The translations under genes and the position numbers were made by a program. Positions 1 to 11,300 of a DNA stretch of 64,000 bases are shown here, piece by piece. The notes under the pieces are model-generated. The model saw nothing but the letters and a program-made list of their open reading frames with translations, had not been told where the DNA came from and ran no database searches. The stretch is taken from the NCBI RefSeq assembly GCF_965363235.1, contig NC_134847.1:51584805-51648804 (forward strand), given 5' to 3'. Origin of the DNA: Mytilus galloprovincialis. Taxonomy: Eukaryota > Mollusca > Bivalvia > Mytilida > Mytilidae. Every line of letters starts with the position of its first letter. The stretch's first letter is position 1.

Positions 1-143
1 TGTTATGTGCCTCCTTAAATAAGTCCAAACACTGGCTGATCTTTAATTACAGCATGACCATTTATAACAAACAGTGATGAGCAACTGCAGAAACAATACA
101 GGGAACAACAATAAAATAACAGATATTGACAATGATACAAGTG

Positions 144-705
144 CTGGCCTCAGACCACAATTAACTCCCTTTGTTCCGTGGTCTAGGAATATAGTTCCCA
201 ATTATTATATATACAAGTGCAAGTGGTGGCCTCAGACCACAATTAATTCCCTTTGTTCCGTGGTCTAGGAATATAGTTCCCAATTATTATATAGGGTATT
301 GCTTCTTAAGTATTCTGACTACTGTTTTCTTTGAAATGTTTACTATTTAAGTGGTCCTATACGTTGCATATATATTGAAATAAGTAAAACATGTGGAAAA
401 AAATTATTGTTAAAAGTGAAAGTAGTGTTTTGGCCAAGATGAAAGTAGGGTAGAAATTAGGCTTCATCATTTATTCAAGATTCAAATCCTACCATTGGCA
501 TGTTTTAAATATGGCTCTAAAAAAGAAAAAGCACTGATGGATTGTCCTTGGACAAGCATATTTTATTCAAATAATAATGGTCTATAAGCAGTTAAATTTA
601 TTTCATGTCTGAAACAGTGCAAGTTTTTTAATTCAATTTTAATTTTACCAAAAAAATGCATTGCAACCATTGGGAGGAATAATTGTGTTCTGAGGCCTAT
701 GCTTA
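144..705 (+). repeat. Repeat X, copy 1 (MITE-like, terminal inverted repeats)
   Basis: The left end GGCCTCAGACCACAATTA is mirrored at the right end (about 655-700) as its inverted, slightly diverged form. The left terminus is tandemly duplicated with an 82-bp period (144 and 226). A second, inverted copy of the body lies at 8925-9830. It sits in the intron upstream of the kinesin exon. It has no coding potential and no family name that I can support. Confidence 0.6.
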
Positions 706-1008
706 TAGGGTTATCTCCTATGTTGTTTATTTCAAATATTTAAAGTTATTAATTATAGAGAAAACACAACTTATCTCCCTTATGACATATCATTGTGTTC
801 AAACTAAGTTGAAAATTATATTCATACTACTGATATTTAAAGCAAATAATTAATGTTTGTGTCTTTGTTTTAAAGACTGATTCATTTTGTTAATGCTAAA
901 AAAAAAACTTATTTTACAAATATCTATCATTATTGTTGAAAATATCAAAACTTTCTCTATGTGAATTATTTAAATATAAACTGTTGGTATACTATAATTT
1001 TTTCACAG

Positions 1009-1229
1009 GAGGAGATGCCAAGTTATTGATTCTGTTATGTGTAGCACCTGCCCAGAGATACATCACAGAGTCTCTACAGAGTTTAGGTTTTGGTGCTCGC
1101 GCTAGACAAGTACAAAGAGGTCAAACTAAACGTCGTCTGCCATCATCTGCAGAGAAAGTCAGTATGGACACGCCAAAAAATTCTAGATCTATCTCAGTGA
1201 CAGGTCCTCCACCTTTTAGCCAGCGATGA
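1009..1229 (+). CDS. KIF25: Kinesin-14 motor protein (KIF25 type), last coding exon
   Basis: This terminal exon encodes about 72 residues of a C-terminal kinesin motor. A pyrimidine-rich tract ends in CAG at 1006-1008, and the first two exon bases complete a split Gly codon, giving GGDAKLLILLCVAPAQRY. The Gly-Gly-Asp-Ala-Lys turn and the following beta strand are the end of the kinesin motor core. The next block, LQSLGFGARARQVQRG, matches from memory the neck/tail end of KIF25-like kinesin-14 proteins. A Ser/Pro-rich tail follows to the TGA at 1227-1229. Kinesin-14s are minus-end-directed microtubule motors acting in spindle and centrosome positioning. Upstream exons lie outside the window, so bases 1-1008 are intron. 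The gene converges on the lipase gene. KIFC2/KIFC3-type assignment is possible but fits the ARQVQRG tail less well. Confidence 0.75.
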
Positions 1230-1740
1230 TTTTAATGATATTTTGTACCAACTTATATATATTTTAACAATTAACAATTCCAAATATATATATTTTTGGA
1301 GACCGTTTGTTTATTCTGTCTGACACGAAATTTATCACTTGAAATCTCATAAAGTTAAATAAGAATGGAATGTAAACATTTAAATTGGCATGTATTACTC
1401 ATGAAATGCATACAAGTTGGCATCCATGCATGGAAAATATTGAGTACAATTTGAAAACAAGGAGAATTTTGCAAATTGTCCTATAGTTTAGGCTTGAAAA
1501 GAACAGGAAAAAAATATAAAAATTATTAAATTTTAAGTGTAATCATGCACTTTTTTCTATTATTTTGTATCAAAACAAATTATTTTTTTCCCGTGTCAAA
1601 TCAGGATTCTTTTTGGAATATCCATTTCTACATATGTGAAGTGTATCATAGTAAAGTCTCTCAAGTTAACATGCGAATGTCAATTGACGAAATTGCTTTC
1701 ATAACAAGATATTAACCGTATTTGTGTTATTGTCCTTTAT

Positions 1741-1746
1741 AATAAA
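1741..1746 (+). terminator. Candidate polyadenylation signal of the kinesin gene
   Basis: AATAAA lies about 510 bases after the stop in AT-rich sequence. It is the first canonical hexamer I saw downstream; the true cleavage site is not visible. From the stop to about 2300 I see only AT-rich 3'UTR or intergenic DNA. Confidence 0.3.
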
Positions 1747-2321
1747 AATAGTAAGATTTGAGAAGACGGATACATATGTTTTTGTACTAGTATATTTATG
1801 TCAAAACAAACTTGAATTTCATATACTAGTCTTTAAGTTAAATTCCCCACATTCCAGGATTACTATTTAGAATCAGCTGCATGCTTTGTGCATTTGATTT
1901 ACTGGTGCTAATATCAAATATCATAAGGAAAAAGCTTTGTTTCATCTTTTTGTTTGATATATTAAATTTTTGTCTAGTTTTGTAAAACATTGAAATTTAT
2001 TATAGTACACTATTTTTGAAAGAAACTTTAATATTTAATACTAATAGAAACAAGGATGTAATGTCATGTTATTGGATATCATTAAACTAAATCAATCAAT
2101 TTCGGGAATTAAAATTACTAGGAGAAGAAGATGAATTAGGAAGTTCTGCTCAAGTTTGAACTCTAATTGTTAATAATTTAATTTTGGATGTAACACGTCT
2201 TCTGATTGGCTGACGTTATTTTGTTATCAGCACATAGACATAATTTAGTCATGTGACCGTGACGTCATCAACGTTTTTTCATGGTTTTCTACGGTTTAAA
2301 ATGGAATTTAGAATTAAATTA

Positions 2322-2475
2322 TAAGAAATGACTGTAATATTTTTTCTGTTTTTTCAAAATAACATAAAAAATGTGGTGCACACTGTTAAATAACTCGCTA
2401 CGCACGTTATTCAGTGTGCACCAAATTTTTTATGTTATTTCTTCATAGACAGAAAAAATAGTACAGTCATTCCTT
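2322..2475. repeat. Foldback/palindromic element
   Basis: Two arms of about 75 bases pair around 2399. The left arm starts TAAGAAATGACTGTAATA and the right arm ends CAGTCATTCCTTA. Both arms carry the inner word GGTGCACACTG. The element sits between the two convergent genes. Confidence 0.7.
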
Positions 2476-3244
2476 AAATGTGTCCTTTCATCAGTCCTTG
2501 AAGAGTGCTAGAAGTGTGATACTGAAGATTCATTGATAAATCTATCAACAAGATATAGGAGGAGTTATTTTAAACTCTGAACTTTAAATATAATTTCAAT
2601 GAACTTATTATTATTGTTGAAAAGTTATCAATAAAATGATGCCAACATATTATATTTTATCCAATTTAATGTAGATAGTTGACAAGTTTACTTTTTTATT
2701 ATTTCAATATTAAAAGTTCACTTTGTTCATATTTATGTATACTATATAGAAACTGTATTGTTATAATTTGTTAGTTCACTAAAGTTTGAATCCCAGTGTA
2801 AAGTTTCATACTTTTTCTTTTTAGATATATTTTATTTACTATTTCTAGAATTCCAAAGTGTTATCCATCCAGGAGTTGTGTCCTTTGTTATACATGTATA
2901 TGTATAGTATATATTTATTTGAATATTGTTTTTGTTAGTTTTATATGAAAATAAACATATTTTGATGAAAAATATTACAAATGTTCATGATGTTATAATA
3001 TATAAATTTATAGTGATTTATAGTGATTTATATTTTTGTAAAAAAAGATAAATGAAATTAATTAAATGTACAGCATGATGCTATATATCCTAAACTAATA
3101 ATTAATTAACAGTGAGTACCCTCAGATCTGTACTTTGTGCCTTAATGTTTTTTTGAGTTTTGCTCATTGTGGAAGGACTTGGGATGACCTTTAGTTTCTT
3201 CATTCTCAGATGGATAATGGTCTCAAAGGCAATCATACAACATT

Positions 3245-3440
3245 TTTTTTCAAGTTTGACCAAAGTGAGCGATGAATCTGAAAGTACATTGAACAGTATA
3301 GTATGCTCACATGAAGGTTAGATTGTAGTTCCTGAAAAAAATTGAAAGTTTTATGGGACACAAAGAGTCACAGACAGAAAGACCACATACAAAAACCAGT
3401 AAGCCCTAACTTTTTGAGCAAGGATGAAATAAATCCTACA
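3245..3440 (+). repeat. Decayed single-unit copy of repeat family F2
   Basis: It carries recognisable but diverged F2 words: GTGAGCGATGAATCTGAAA, GTAGTTCCTGAAAAAA, then TTTTATGGGACACA followed by a degenerate ACAGACAGAAAG run where the full F2 copy has its GACGGAC microsatellite. Compare 6390-7266. Confidence 0.5.
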
Positions 3441-3700
3441 CCTTCTAGATTCAAATAAAACCACAAGGAAAGTGCAAATCTAGAGGATGGAACTAGTTTT
3501 GTTAGAATTGAAACTCTCCTTATTACCTCAAAAATCACTATAATGTAGCTAGGTTTGGTTATCTGTTTATAATACAGAAGTAACAGTTGACATAATACTG
3601 TGGTGAGAACTGGTGGATGGATATATTATACATTATACTTTTCATTTGTCTTCATTTGCCCCTTAACTGACCAACCTGGACATCTGTAAAGGTATGCTAT

Positions 3701-3997
3701 TTTTATGCCCCACCTACGATAGTAGAGGGGCATTATGTTTTCTGGTCTGTGCCTCCGCTCGTTCGTTTGTTTGTTCGTCTGTCTGTGCGTCCATTCGCTT
3801 CAGGTTAAAGTTTTTGTCAAGGTAGTTTTTGATAAAGTTGAAGTTACATCAACTTGAAACTTAGTACACATGTTCCCTATGATATGATCTTTGTAATTAT
3901 AATTCCAAATTATAAGTTTGACCCCAATTTCACGGTCCACTGAACATAGAAAATGATAGTGCGAGTGGGGCATCCATGTACTATGGACACATTCTTG
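3701..3997 (-). repeat. Repeat family F3, copy a
   Basis: On the minus strand it starts GAATGTGTCCATAGTACATG, passes a GACGGACG/GAACGAAC-type microsatellite (complement at about 3750-3795), and ends in a hairpin (complement TGCCCC..GGGGCA at 3705-3730) plus an A run. It does not look coding. It is the best preserved F3 copy here. Confidence 0.75.
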
Positions 3998-4374
3998 TTC
4001 TTTACTGGTTGAAGTGGTTGTTTAATATGGCAGCCACAATACGATATTCAGATTTGCTGCCCAATAACAATTGAGATGAATATGTTGTGCCTCATCTAAG
4101 CAAAGATGACCAGGAAACTGCAAAAACTTGTCTTGCCAGTTTATTATACCAACATGAAAACCTTATTGAAAAACCAGTTTCTTCATGCATGTACTAGGGT
4201 GCATCTTTTAAGGAATCAGATCACTAAATATGAGATAATATGTGTCCACACTTGCACTACATGAACTAGATTCCTTAAAAATAATAGATTATATCATTCA
4301 GAATATTTCAAATTTGAAAAAAGTTTTAAAAAGTTAATTATCTTTCTTAATTTTTATTTACTGACTACAATACT

Positions 4375-4850
4375 AGTAGAGGGGCATTATGGATTCCTGT
4401 CTGTCAAGTATCAGGTTATAGGTTAAGTTTTATTTTGTATTAACTTAAATTTGAAACTTAATGCTCAAAGCACACCTCCTTGTGTGAGATTTTCTCTCTG
4501 AATTAAAGACTCATTGGTGGCCTTCTACTTTTTTCTGCTCTTTGGTCGGTGTGTTGTCTCTGACACATTCTCCATTTTCATTCTCAATTTTAAATTCATT
4601 ATGAAGTGAACTTTTAAATATGTAAATATATGCTAAATAAGGGTTTTGACTCAGATTTCTTGGGGTCAGTTTTTGGTTATTTGTTAGTTATGGTCACATC
4701 AACTTCAAAAGGAATACAAATATTCATTTTTAAGTGAACTGTTCAATCAATTTGTCAAATTAACAGTTTGAGCATAATTTTATTGGTTACTGAACACTTA
4801 AAGTGATAGTACAAGAGGGGCATGGTGGCATTGGAAACATATTCTTGTTT
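4375..4850 (-). repeat. Degenerate F3 copy with an R3 fragment inside
   Basis: The ends match F3 (TAGTAGAGGGGCATTATGG at about 4375 and the GATAGTACAAGAGGGGCATG end near 4806). The interior is interrupted at 4499-4592 by a piece of the R3 interspersed repeat, whose inverted end reads TCCATTTTCATTCTCAATTT. Confidence 0.45.
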
Positions 4851-5474
4851 ATCCTTTTTGGGCTATATTAAAACTAAGAACATATATATTTACAAAATTT
4901 ATTTTCAATGCAGAAAATACATGTACATGTATAATCTTTGTTAGTACATATGTAATACAAAAAAATAAAAATAATCAATAAACATCATTTCTAATGCTTA
5001 GTATACATGGGAGTTACTTCATTAATAGACCTTGTTGCTATTTAGTCCACCCCTGGAAAAAAACAGTCATTTTCAGTGTGTGTCAAGTGATGCAAAAACA
5101 AGGGGCATCAGTAATGGGGAAGAAGAAAAAAGTTGAAATTGAACACTTTGAAAATTTAATAGATTATTATCTATTTTTTGAAAAAAACAAATCAAAGACC
5201 TAGAAATGCTAAGCTTTAAATGTTTACGATGGCTAAAATATGACTGAAAAGTTTTATGCACAATACTTTGATAGCTTCAACTTATTTGTAACATCCTTCT
5301 TGACAAGTATGGTAATAAATAACAAACAAATATAATTTTGTAATTTTATAAAATGCCTAGAATGGATAGGATCTAAAGAATTTACACCCAAATAATGCCA
5401 TTCTTAGTTAATGTCTAATAACAATGGAATGCCAAATAAAAAAAAATGTCAAAATCAACACAGCTAGTCATGCA

Positions 5475-5648
5475 TACTGTGGATTTATTATTATTGGTTT
5501 GATACCAATATGCATGGGTTTCGTGGGTGCAGGTGAACCACTAATTTAAATGTTCAACGAAAAACAAGTTGTATCCAGACTTTGGCAGAACCACAAAATC
5601 AAATATCCACGAAAATTGGTACCAACGAAAATAAAAGAATCAACAGTA
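5475..5648. repeat. MITE M1, copy a
   Basis: A short non-coding element with inverted ends: left TACTGTGGATTTATTATTA, right ending AAAGAATCAACAGTA. Inner arms carry GATACCAAT and ATTGGTACCAACG. The same family recurs at 45979-46192 in the L21 gene. Confidence 0.7.
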
Positions 5649-6389
5649 CTTGATTTATCAGGAGATGTTCTCAAAGGGACAACATCTTTAAAGGGAGTAT
5701 AAAAATACCTTCAAAATTAATTAGAATCTCCATATAAATGTATCAGAGTTCCAAATAATAATGCATGCATTGTCATGCTTATAGGCATATCCAAATCATA
5801 ATTCTAAGTATAACAAAAAAATAGAATAAATATTTGACATAAAACTTATAATGGCCTGACAAAATAAAAATTATATTATAAGTACCAGTAAAACAGACAG
5901 TAGGGCAACTGTAAATGCTATTTACATGTATATCCCTCACCCATAGGCTGAGGGTATAATATAACAATAATGAGATCAAATGCAATTGACATAAAAAATC
6001 AGAAATACAATAACAAGTATGAGAACTATATACATCAATAAAATCATAATGGCAAGACTTCACAAAAATAAACATAAAAAATTCTCATTACAAAAATAGA
6101 TACATAAATTGTTGGTTAATACAAAAAATAAAATAAAAAAGGCTAGTCATTCAAAAGTCAGCAGGTTGAGAAAAAAAACTATCTCTATTTGGTATCAGCA
6201 TCTAATTCTCTTTAAAAGGCCACACCGCTTTTACTTATATCTAATAACAAAATATGCAATCATCCTGTATATGATTTAATGCACATTATCTATAAAATGC
6301 TTCCACATTACAAAACAGATATATGAAAGACTAGGTATTAAACAAGATGTAACCAGGTGACACCAATCCCCCACCTGCAGCCTCATTAT

Positions 6390-7266
6390 GAACAAGTGAA
6401 ACTGCGAGCTACTGCTCACTGATGATACCCCCGCCGCAAGTGGATAATATTAATAGTGTAAAAATATGCAAGTGTTCGGTAAACAGGAAGTTGTCGAGTG
6501 ATGAATCTGAAAACGCATCACACGGTATAGCTGACTTATAAAAATCCTGAAACCAAATTTCAGAAATCCTTGTATTGTAGTTCCTGAGAAAAATGTGACG
6601 AAAATTTTTAACTTGGTTATCATGTGTAAAATCATACAATTGTTCGGTAAACAGGAAGTTGTCGAGTGATGAATCTGAAAACGCATCACACGGTATAGCT
6701 GACTTATATAAATCCTGAAACCAAATTTCAGAAATCCTTGTATTGTAGTTCCTGAGAAAAATGTGACGAAAATTTTCAACTTGGCTATCATATGTAAATT
6801 CATACAAGTGTTCGGTAAACAGGAAGTTGTCGAGTGATGAATCTGAAAACGCATCACACGGTATAGCTGACTTATATAAATCCTGAAACCAAATTTCAGA
6901 AATCCTTGTATTGTAGTTCCTGAGAAAAATGTGACGAAAAATTTCAACTTGGCTATCATGTGTAAAATCAGACAAGTGTTCGGTAAACAGGAAGTTGTCA
7001 AGTGATGAGTCTGAAAACGCATCACACGGTATGGCTGACATATATAAATGTTGATACCAAATTACAGAAAGGGTGGATGTGTAGTTCCTGAGAAAAATGT
7101 GACGAAAGTTTCATGGGACGGACTGACTGACGGACGGACTGACGGACGGACTGACGGACGGACTGACGGACGGACTGACGGACGGACTGACGGACTGATG
7201 GACGGACTGACGGACAGACAGAGGTAAAACAGTATACCCCCCCTTTTTTAAAGCGGGGGTATAAAA
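6390..7266 (+). repeat. Repeat family F2: 168-bp tandem units, microsatellite, terminal hairpin
   Basis: About four tandem units of 168 bp (repeat word AAACAGGAAGTTGTCGAGTG starting at 6481, 6649, 6817 and 6985). They are followed by a GACGGACTGACGGACG microsatellite (about 7115-7220), then a hairpin of C and G runs ending at 7262. The 5' motif ATACCCCCGC (6425-6434) is the exact inverse complement of the 3' end GCGGGGGTAT (7253-7262). The period is a multiple of three, so a 210-residue minus-strand open frame exists. I regard that frame as a by-product of the repeat, not a gene. Confidence 0.8.
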
Positions 7267-8192
7267 ACAGTCAACCTGAGAACAAGGCACACTCAATACA
7301 TAGGTCATTAATATACAGTATACACATGATACACTAATGTACCAAAAATCAGATCCATATCTGTAGGCATTGCAATAAAAAGTCCTCACTAGTACATATT
7401 TCATGGAATGTAAATGCTATTACTTTGCTAAAAAAAATAGATAAAAGGGAACTCTATACTATTTTATTAAAAAAGAGCTACAGATCTTATGCTTTACAAT
7501 AAAAGTCTTGACATGAAAAATTCATTAATAGTACCAATAAGTCCACAAAAATATCTAAACAATATACAATTGCAAACTCAATCTGTCATTATTAAACACA
7601 AATACACCAAAAATCTAATCAATATTTACAGGCAGAAAGAAAAAAAGTCCCAAACTATTTGATTTCAGAATGAGGTTAATACTGACATGGGTAACCCTAC
7701 ATACATACAAAATAATGCTTTTCTCTCTAAAAAAATTAAAGTCATAAGAAACCAGTGACTGGTGAAAAATAATGTCTATCCAATTCTTGAACCAATGCAT
7801 CTATATCTTATTATCGTCAAAAAATATTTCACTTGGTCTGTTATGATGTGAAAATATATCAGCTAATCAACTGTCGTGTTTTGAAGTCAAAGTTTACATA
7901 TAGTCACCTTAGTAAGCAAACAACAAAGAAGCATGGATATTGAGCACATGTATATTACATGTTAAAATAGAATAATAGTTAACTTCAATGACAGAACAGA
8001 TTTTCATGAGAAAGGTCATGCTGAGTTCACTGCATACAGAAAATATGTCGACAAATAATTGTCTGGGAAGCCAATTATTAAAAAAAAAAAGTAAATTTCT
8101 TATAAATTTGGACAAGCTATAGAATTTTCTTGAGAAAAAAGTATATGTAAATAACTAGCCATTTAGTTATAAAAACATTTGCATATTTTTTT
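7267..8192. other. No recognisable feature
   Basis: AT-rich sequence downstream of the lipase 3' end. Short open frames here show no family motif. I see no gene or clear repeat. Confidence 0.5.
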
Positions 8193-8198
8193 TTTAAT
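8193..8198 (-). terminator. Candidate polyadenylation signal of the lipase gene
   Basis: ATTAAA on the minus strand (TTTAAT on plus), about 58 bases after the lipase stop codon. Confidence 0.35.
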
Positions 8199-8255
8199 TT
8201 GAAGTTTCTTAAGACTTTAAGAGCCATGGAACATTTCTCTGATAAAATCAAACTA

Positions 8256-8396
8256 TTAACTTTTCAGAATTTGTATGAGTTGACTATACAGTATTTTTCC
8301 AGCATCAATTCCCCAAGTAAAGTCCAAATGATTCCACTTAGGAATTTCTGTACTGTTGTATCTGGTGTGTAGTTGAGTTTTCAAGTAGGACACATC
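8256..8396 (-). CDS. Lipase exon 10 (catalytic His, stop)
   Basis: [20 protein letters not shown], then [20 protein letters not shown] and IQILKS to TAA at 8258-8256. His of NHLDF is residue 369. Confidence 0.93.
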   Translation of the reverse strand, partial: DVSYLKTQLHTRYNSTEIPKWNHLDFTWGIDAGKILYSQLIQILKS

Positions 8397-11300
8397 CTGA
8401 AAATTACAGAAAAAAAAATCAAATTCTGGTTATACTGATCATTGAATGTACTTCCTTCTTTAAAGATTAAAAATAGAGCAGGAGCCTGTAATACAGTGGT
8501 TGTTGGGTCATGTGTGTCATCTTTGTTTTTATGTAAATTGTTTTTTTATAAGTTAGGCAATTTTTCTCCTTTGAATTGTTTTCCTCTTTTTTGGAGACTT
8601 TTACAGCTGGCTATACAGTATGTGTTTTTCTCATTGATGAAGGTCATACTGTGGCCTTTATCTATAATTGCTTACTACCACTTCATTTTAACTCTGGTGG
8701 TTATTTGTTTTAGAGACAATCATACCAAAATCCTCCTTTTTATAGTACTAGATCACAACCGCGAATTCGCGGGCAAACACAGTTGTAAACTGTTGTAGGA
8801 TGAATTTTTGTAAAAGATATTATGTCTGGAGAATTTCATAAAAGGTATCAAAAGCCCCCTCACTTTTGTTCCTAAGTCCGTTATCTGTTGCCTTTCTGTT
8901 AAATTCAATTATGTTCATGTCTCTGGCCTCAAACCACAATTATTCTACCACTTTGCTACAATGCATTTTCTTTGTAAAAGTCAAATCAAATTATCAAATT
9001 AAAAATTTGCACTGCTTCAAACATAAAATAAATTTAACTGCTTATAGACCATTATTATTCAATAAACAAAAATAAATATGCTTCTAGGACAATCCATCAA
9101 GGCTTTTTTTTCTTTTGAGAGCCCTATTAACATGCCAATGATAGGATTTGAATCTTGTATAAATGACGAAGGCTAATTTGAGGGGTCACAGGTCGGAGGG
9201 GTCCTCATCCAGAAATCCCGGGCTTAAAAACATGAAATCCAGAGGTGCCGAATTTAAAGACATTCATATCCCGACATCCCGAAATTCGATAAAAAAATAT
9301 TCCCGGATCACGAAATGATCAATCCCGAAATCCCTAGCTTAAAAACACCCGATCCTAACGTCCCGAAAAAGTCCTGCCTCCCTCAAGCCTCCACCCTACT
9401 TTCATTTTAGCCAAATCACTACTTTCACTTTCAACAATAAATTTTTATGCTCCATTTAAGGGCATTATGTTTCCTAGTCTGTGCCACCGTTTGTTCGTTT
9501 GTTCGTCCGTCCGTCTGTCCGGCTTCAGGTTTAACTTTTTGGTCGAGGTAGTTTTTGATGAAGTTGAAGTTCAATCAACTCGAAACTTAGTAAATAATTA
9601 TGTTCCCTATGATATAATCTTTCTAATTTTGAATGCCAAATTAGAGATGTTACTCAATTTCACGGTCCACTGAACATAGAAAATGATAGTGCCGATATGG
9701 CATCCGTGTGCTATGGACACATTCTTTTTTCCACATGTTTTACTTATTTCAATGATATATGCAACTGGTATGACCCCTTAAATAGTCATTTCAAAGAAAA
9801 CAGTAGACAGAATTATACAGAAAGTCTCTTTATATCATAGTATTATAATCGTAGCTTACATGTAGATAAACACGAAAAATAATTGTCCTCTCTAAGGAGG
9901 TATAATAGTTGTGGTTCTTTCGATCTAAACACCATGATATGGAGAACGCTCTGATTGGCTTATTTATTTTTCATTTTTGTTATCCATCATACGATTGGTT
10001 GTAGTTGTGCTTGTTTAAAACCGGAAAACCTATCTATGACCAAAAGTCAGTCATGTGACGGAATCAATATCCGGACACCCTTTTTGTCCTTTTTCACCCA
10101 AAATAACTCAATCTGAATAATCATAAGAATGGATGACAAATGCGACTATGCATGTTACCTATAGGACAAAGAGGCATGATGATTAATTTATTGTCAAAGG
10201 AAGAGAAGCGACACACAAAATGAGGTCTTCTCGTTTAATAGTATAGATACAAATTTCTCCAGCTGGTAAATAGTTATGAAAAAGCAGGGAGTATTATGTT
10301 TTTAGGTCCGTGTCTGTGACAATTTAATGTTAATGCATTTTTGTAAACATGTTCATTATGATGTCAACTTTTAAAGGTATATGCCAAGTTTAGGGTTTTG
10401 ACTTATATTTCACAGTTCACTGAAGATGGAAATTTGAAAGTTAGGAAATGGTGTCCTTATTTCGACATTTGAGTGTCTGAGTGATAATTTTTTAATGCAA
10501 CTGTTATTTTTGATTGCTTTAGTAATCATTGCAAATATTTAGGTGCTGCTATGAAGATGAAAATATTCCAAATTCAAATATTTTTTTTTCTTCAGGAAAC
10601 TCATTCCGAAATTTAACTGGTTTTCAACATTTGAATTCTGAAGTTGATTCCATGCATGATCTCTAAAGTTCACTGATAACCAAATGATGCAAATATTGAT
10701 TTTTTATTTATTGATTGAAAGGCATCATATAAATCTTTAGTCCAATTGTGAAAAAACACAGACCTATAAACAACTTCATGTTCATGTCATGTGACACAAA
10801 AAAACATAGGACATCAGTAAAGACTTGAGGGAGGAAAACACATAAAAAATGAATATTTTGATATTTTGATAGAAATGATCAACAATTTTGAAATTTTGAT
10901 CACAAATTAAAGTCTTATCAAGAATGTGTCAATAGTACATGGATGTTCTACCTGCACTATCATTTTCTATCTTCAGTTGACTGTCAAATTGGGGGCAAAA
11001 CTCTAATTTAGCATTAACGTTAGAAAGATCATATCATAGAGAACATATGTACTGAGTTTCAAGTTGATTGGACTTGAACTTCATTAAAAACTACCTTGAC
11101 CAAAAACCTGAAGCAGGACAGATGGACAAATAGAAGGACAAATGGAGGAACAAACGGACGCACAGACCAAAATCAATATTGCCCCTAAGTTGGGAAGAAA
11201 ATACTTTATTTGAAGTGTGGATGATGGTTTAAACATAAATATATCCTTTAAAATTTCTATACACAATACATCGTCTTAGATAGCTTCAACTGGTTTATTA

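Larger units (their letters stand above)
8925..9830 (-). repeat. Repeat X, copy 2, interrupted twice
   Basis: Inverted copy of 226-700. Matching words include the TIR GGCCTCAAACCACAATTATT at 8930, ATTCAAATCCTATCATTGG (inverse) and ACATGTTTTACTTATTTCAA at 9732. It is broken by a block at 9187-9385 and by an F3 element at 9443-9725, neither present in copy 1. Confidence 0.7.

Noticed and set aside
6409-7041. 210-residue minus-strand open frame with four similar repeats
   Set aside because: The 168-bp repeat unit of F2 is a multiple of three, so the frame stays open by construction. It lacks any domain motif and spans the microsatellite-bearing repeat.
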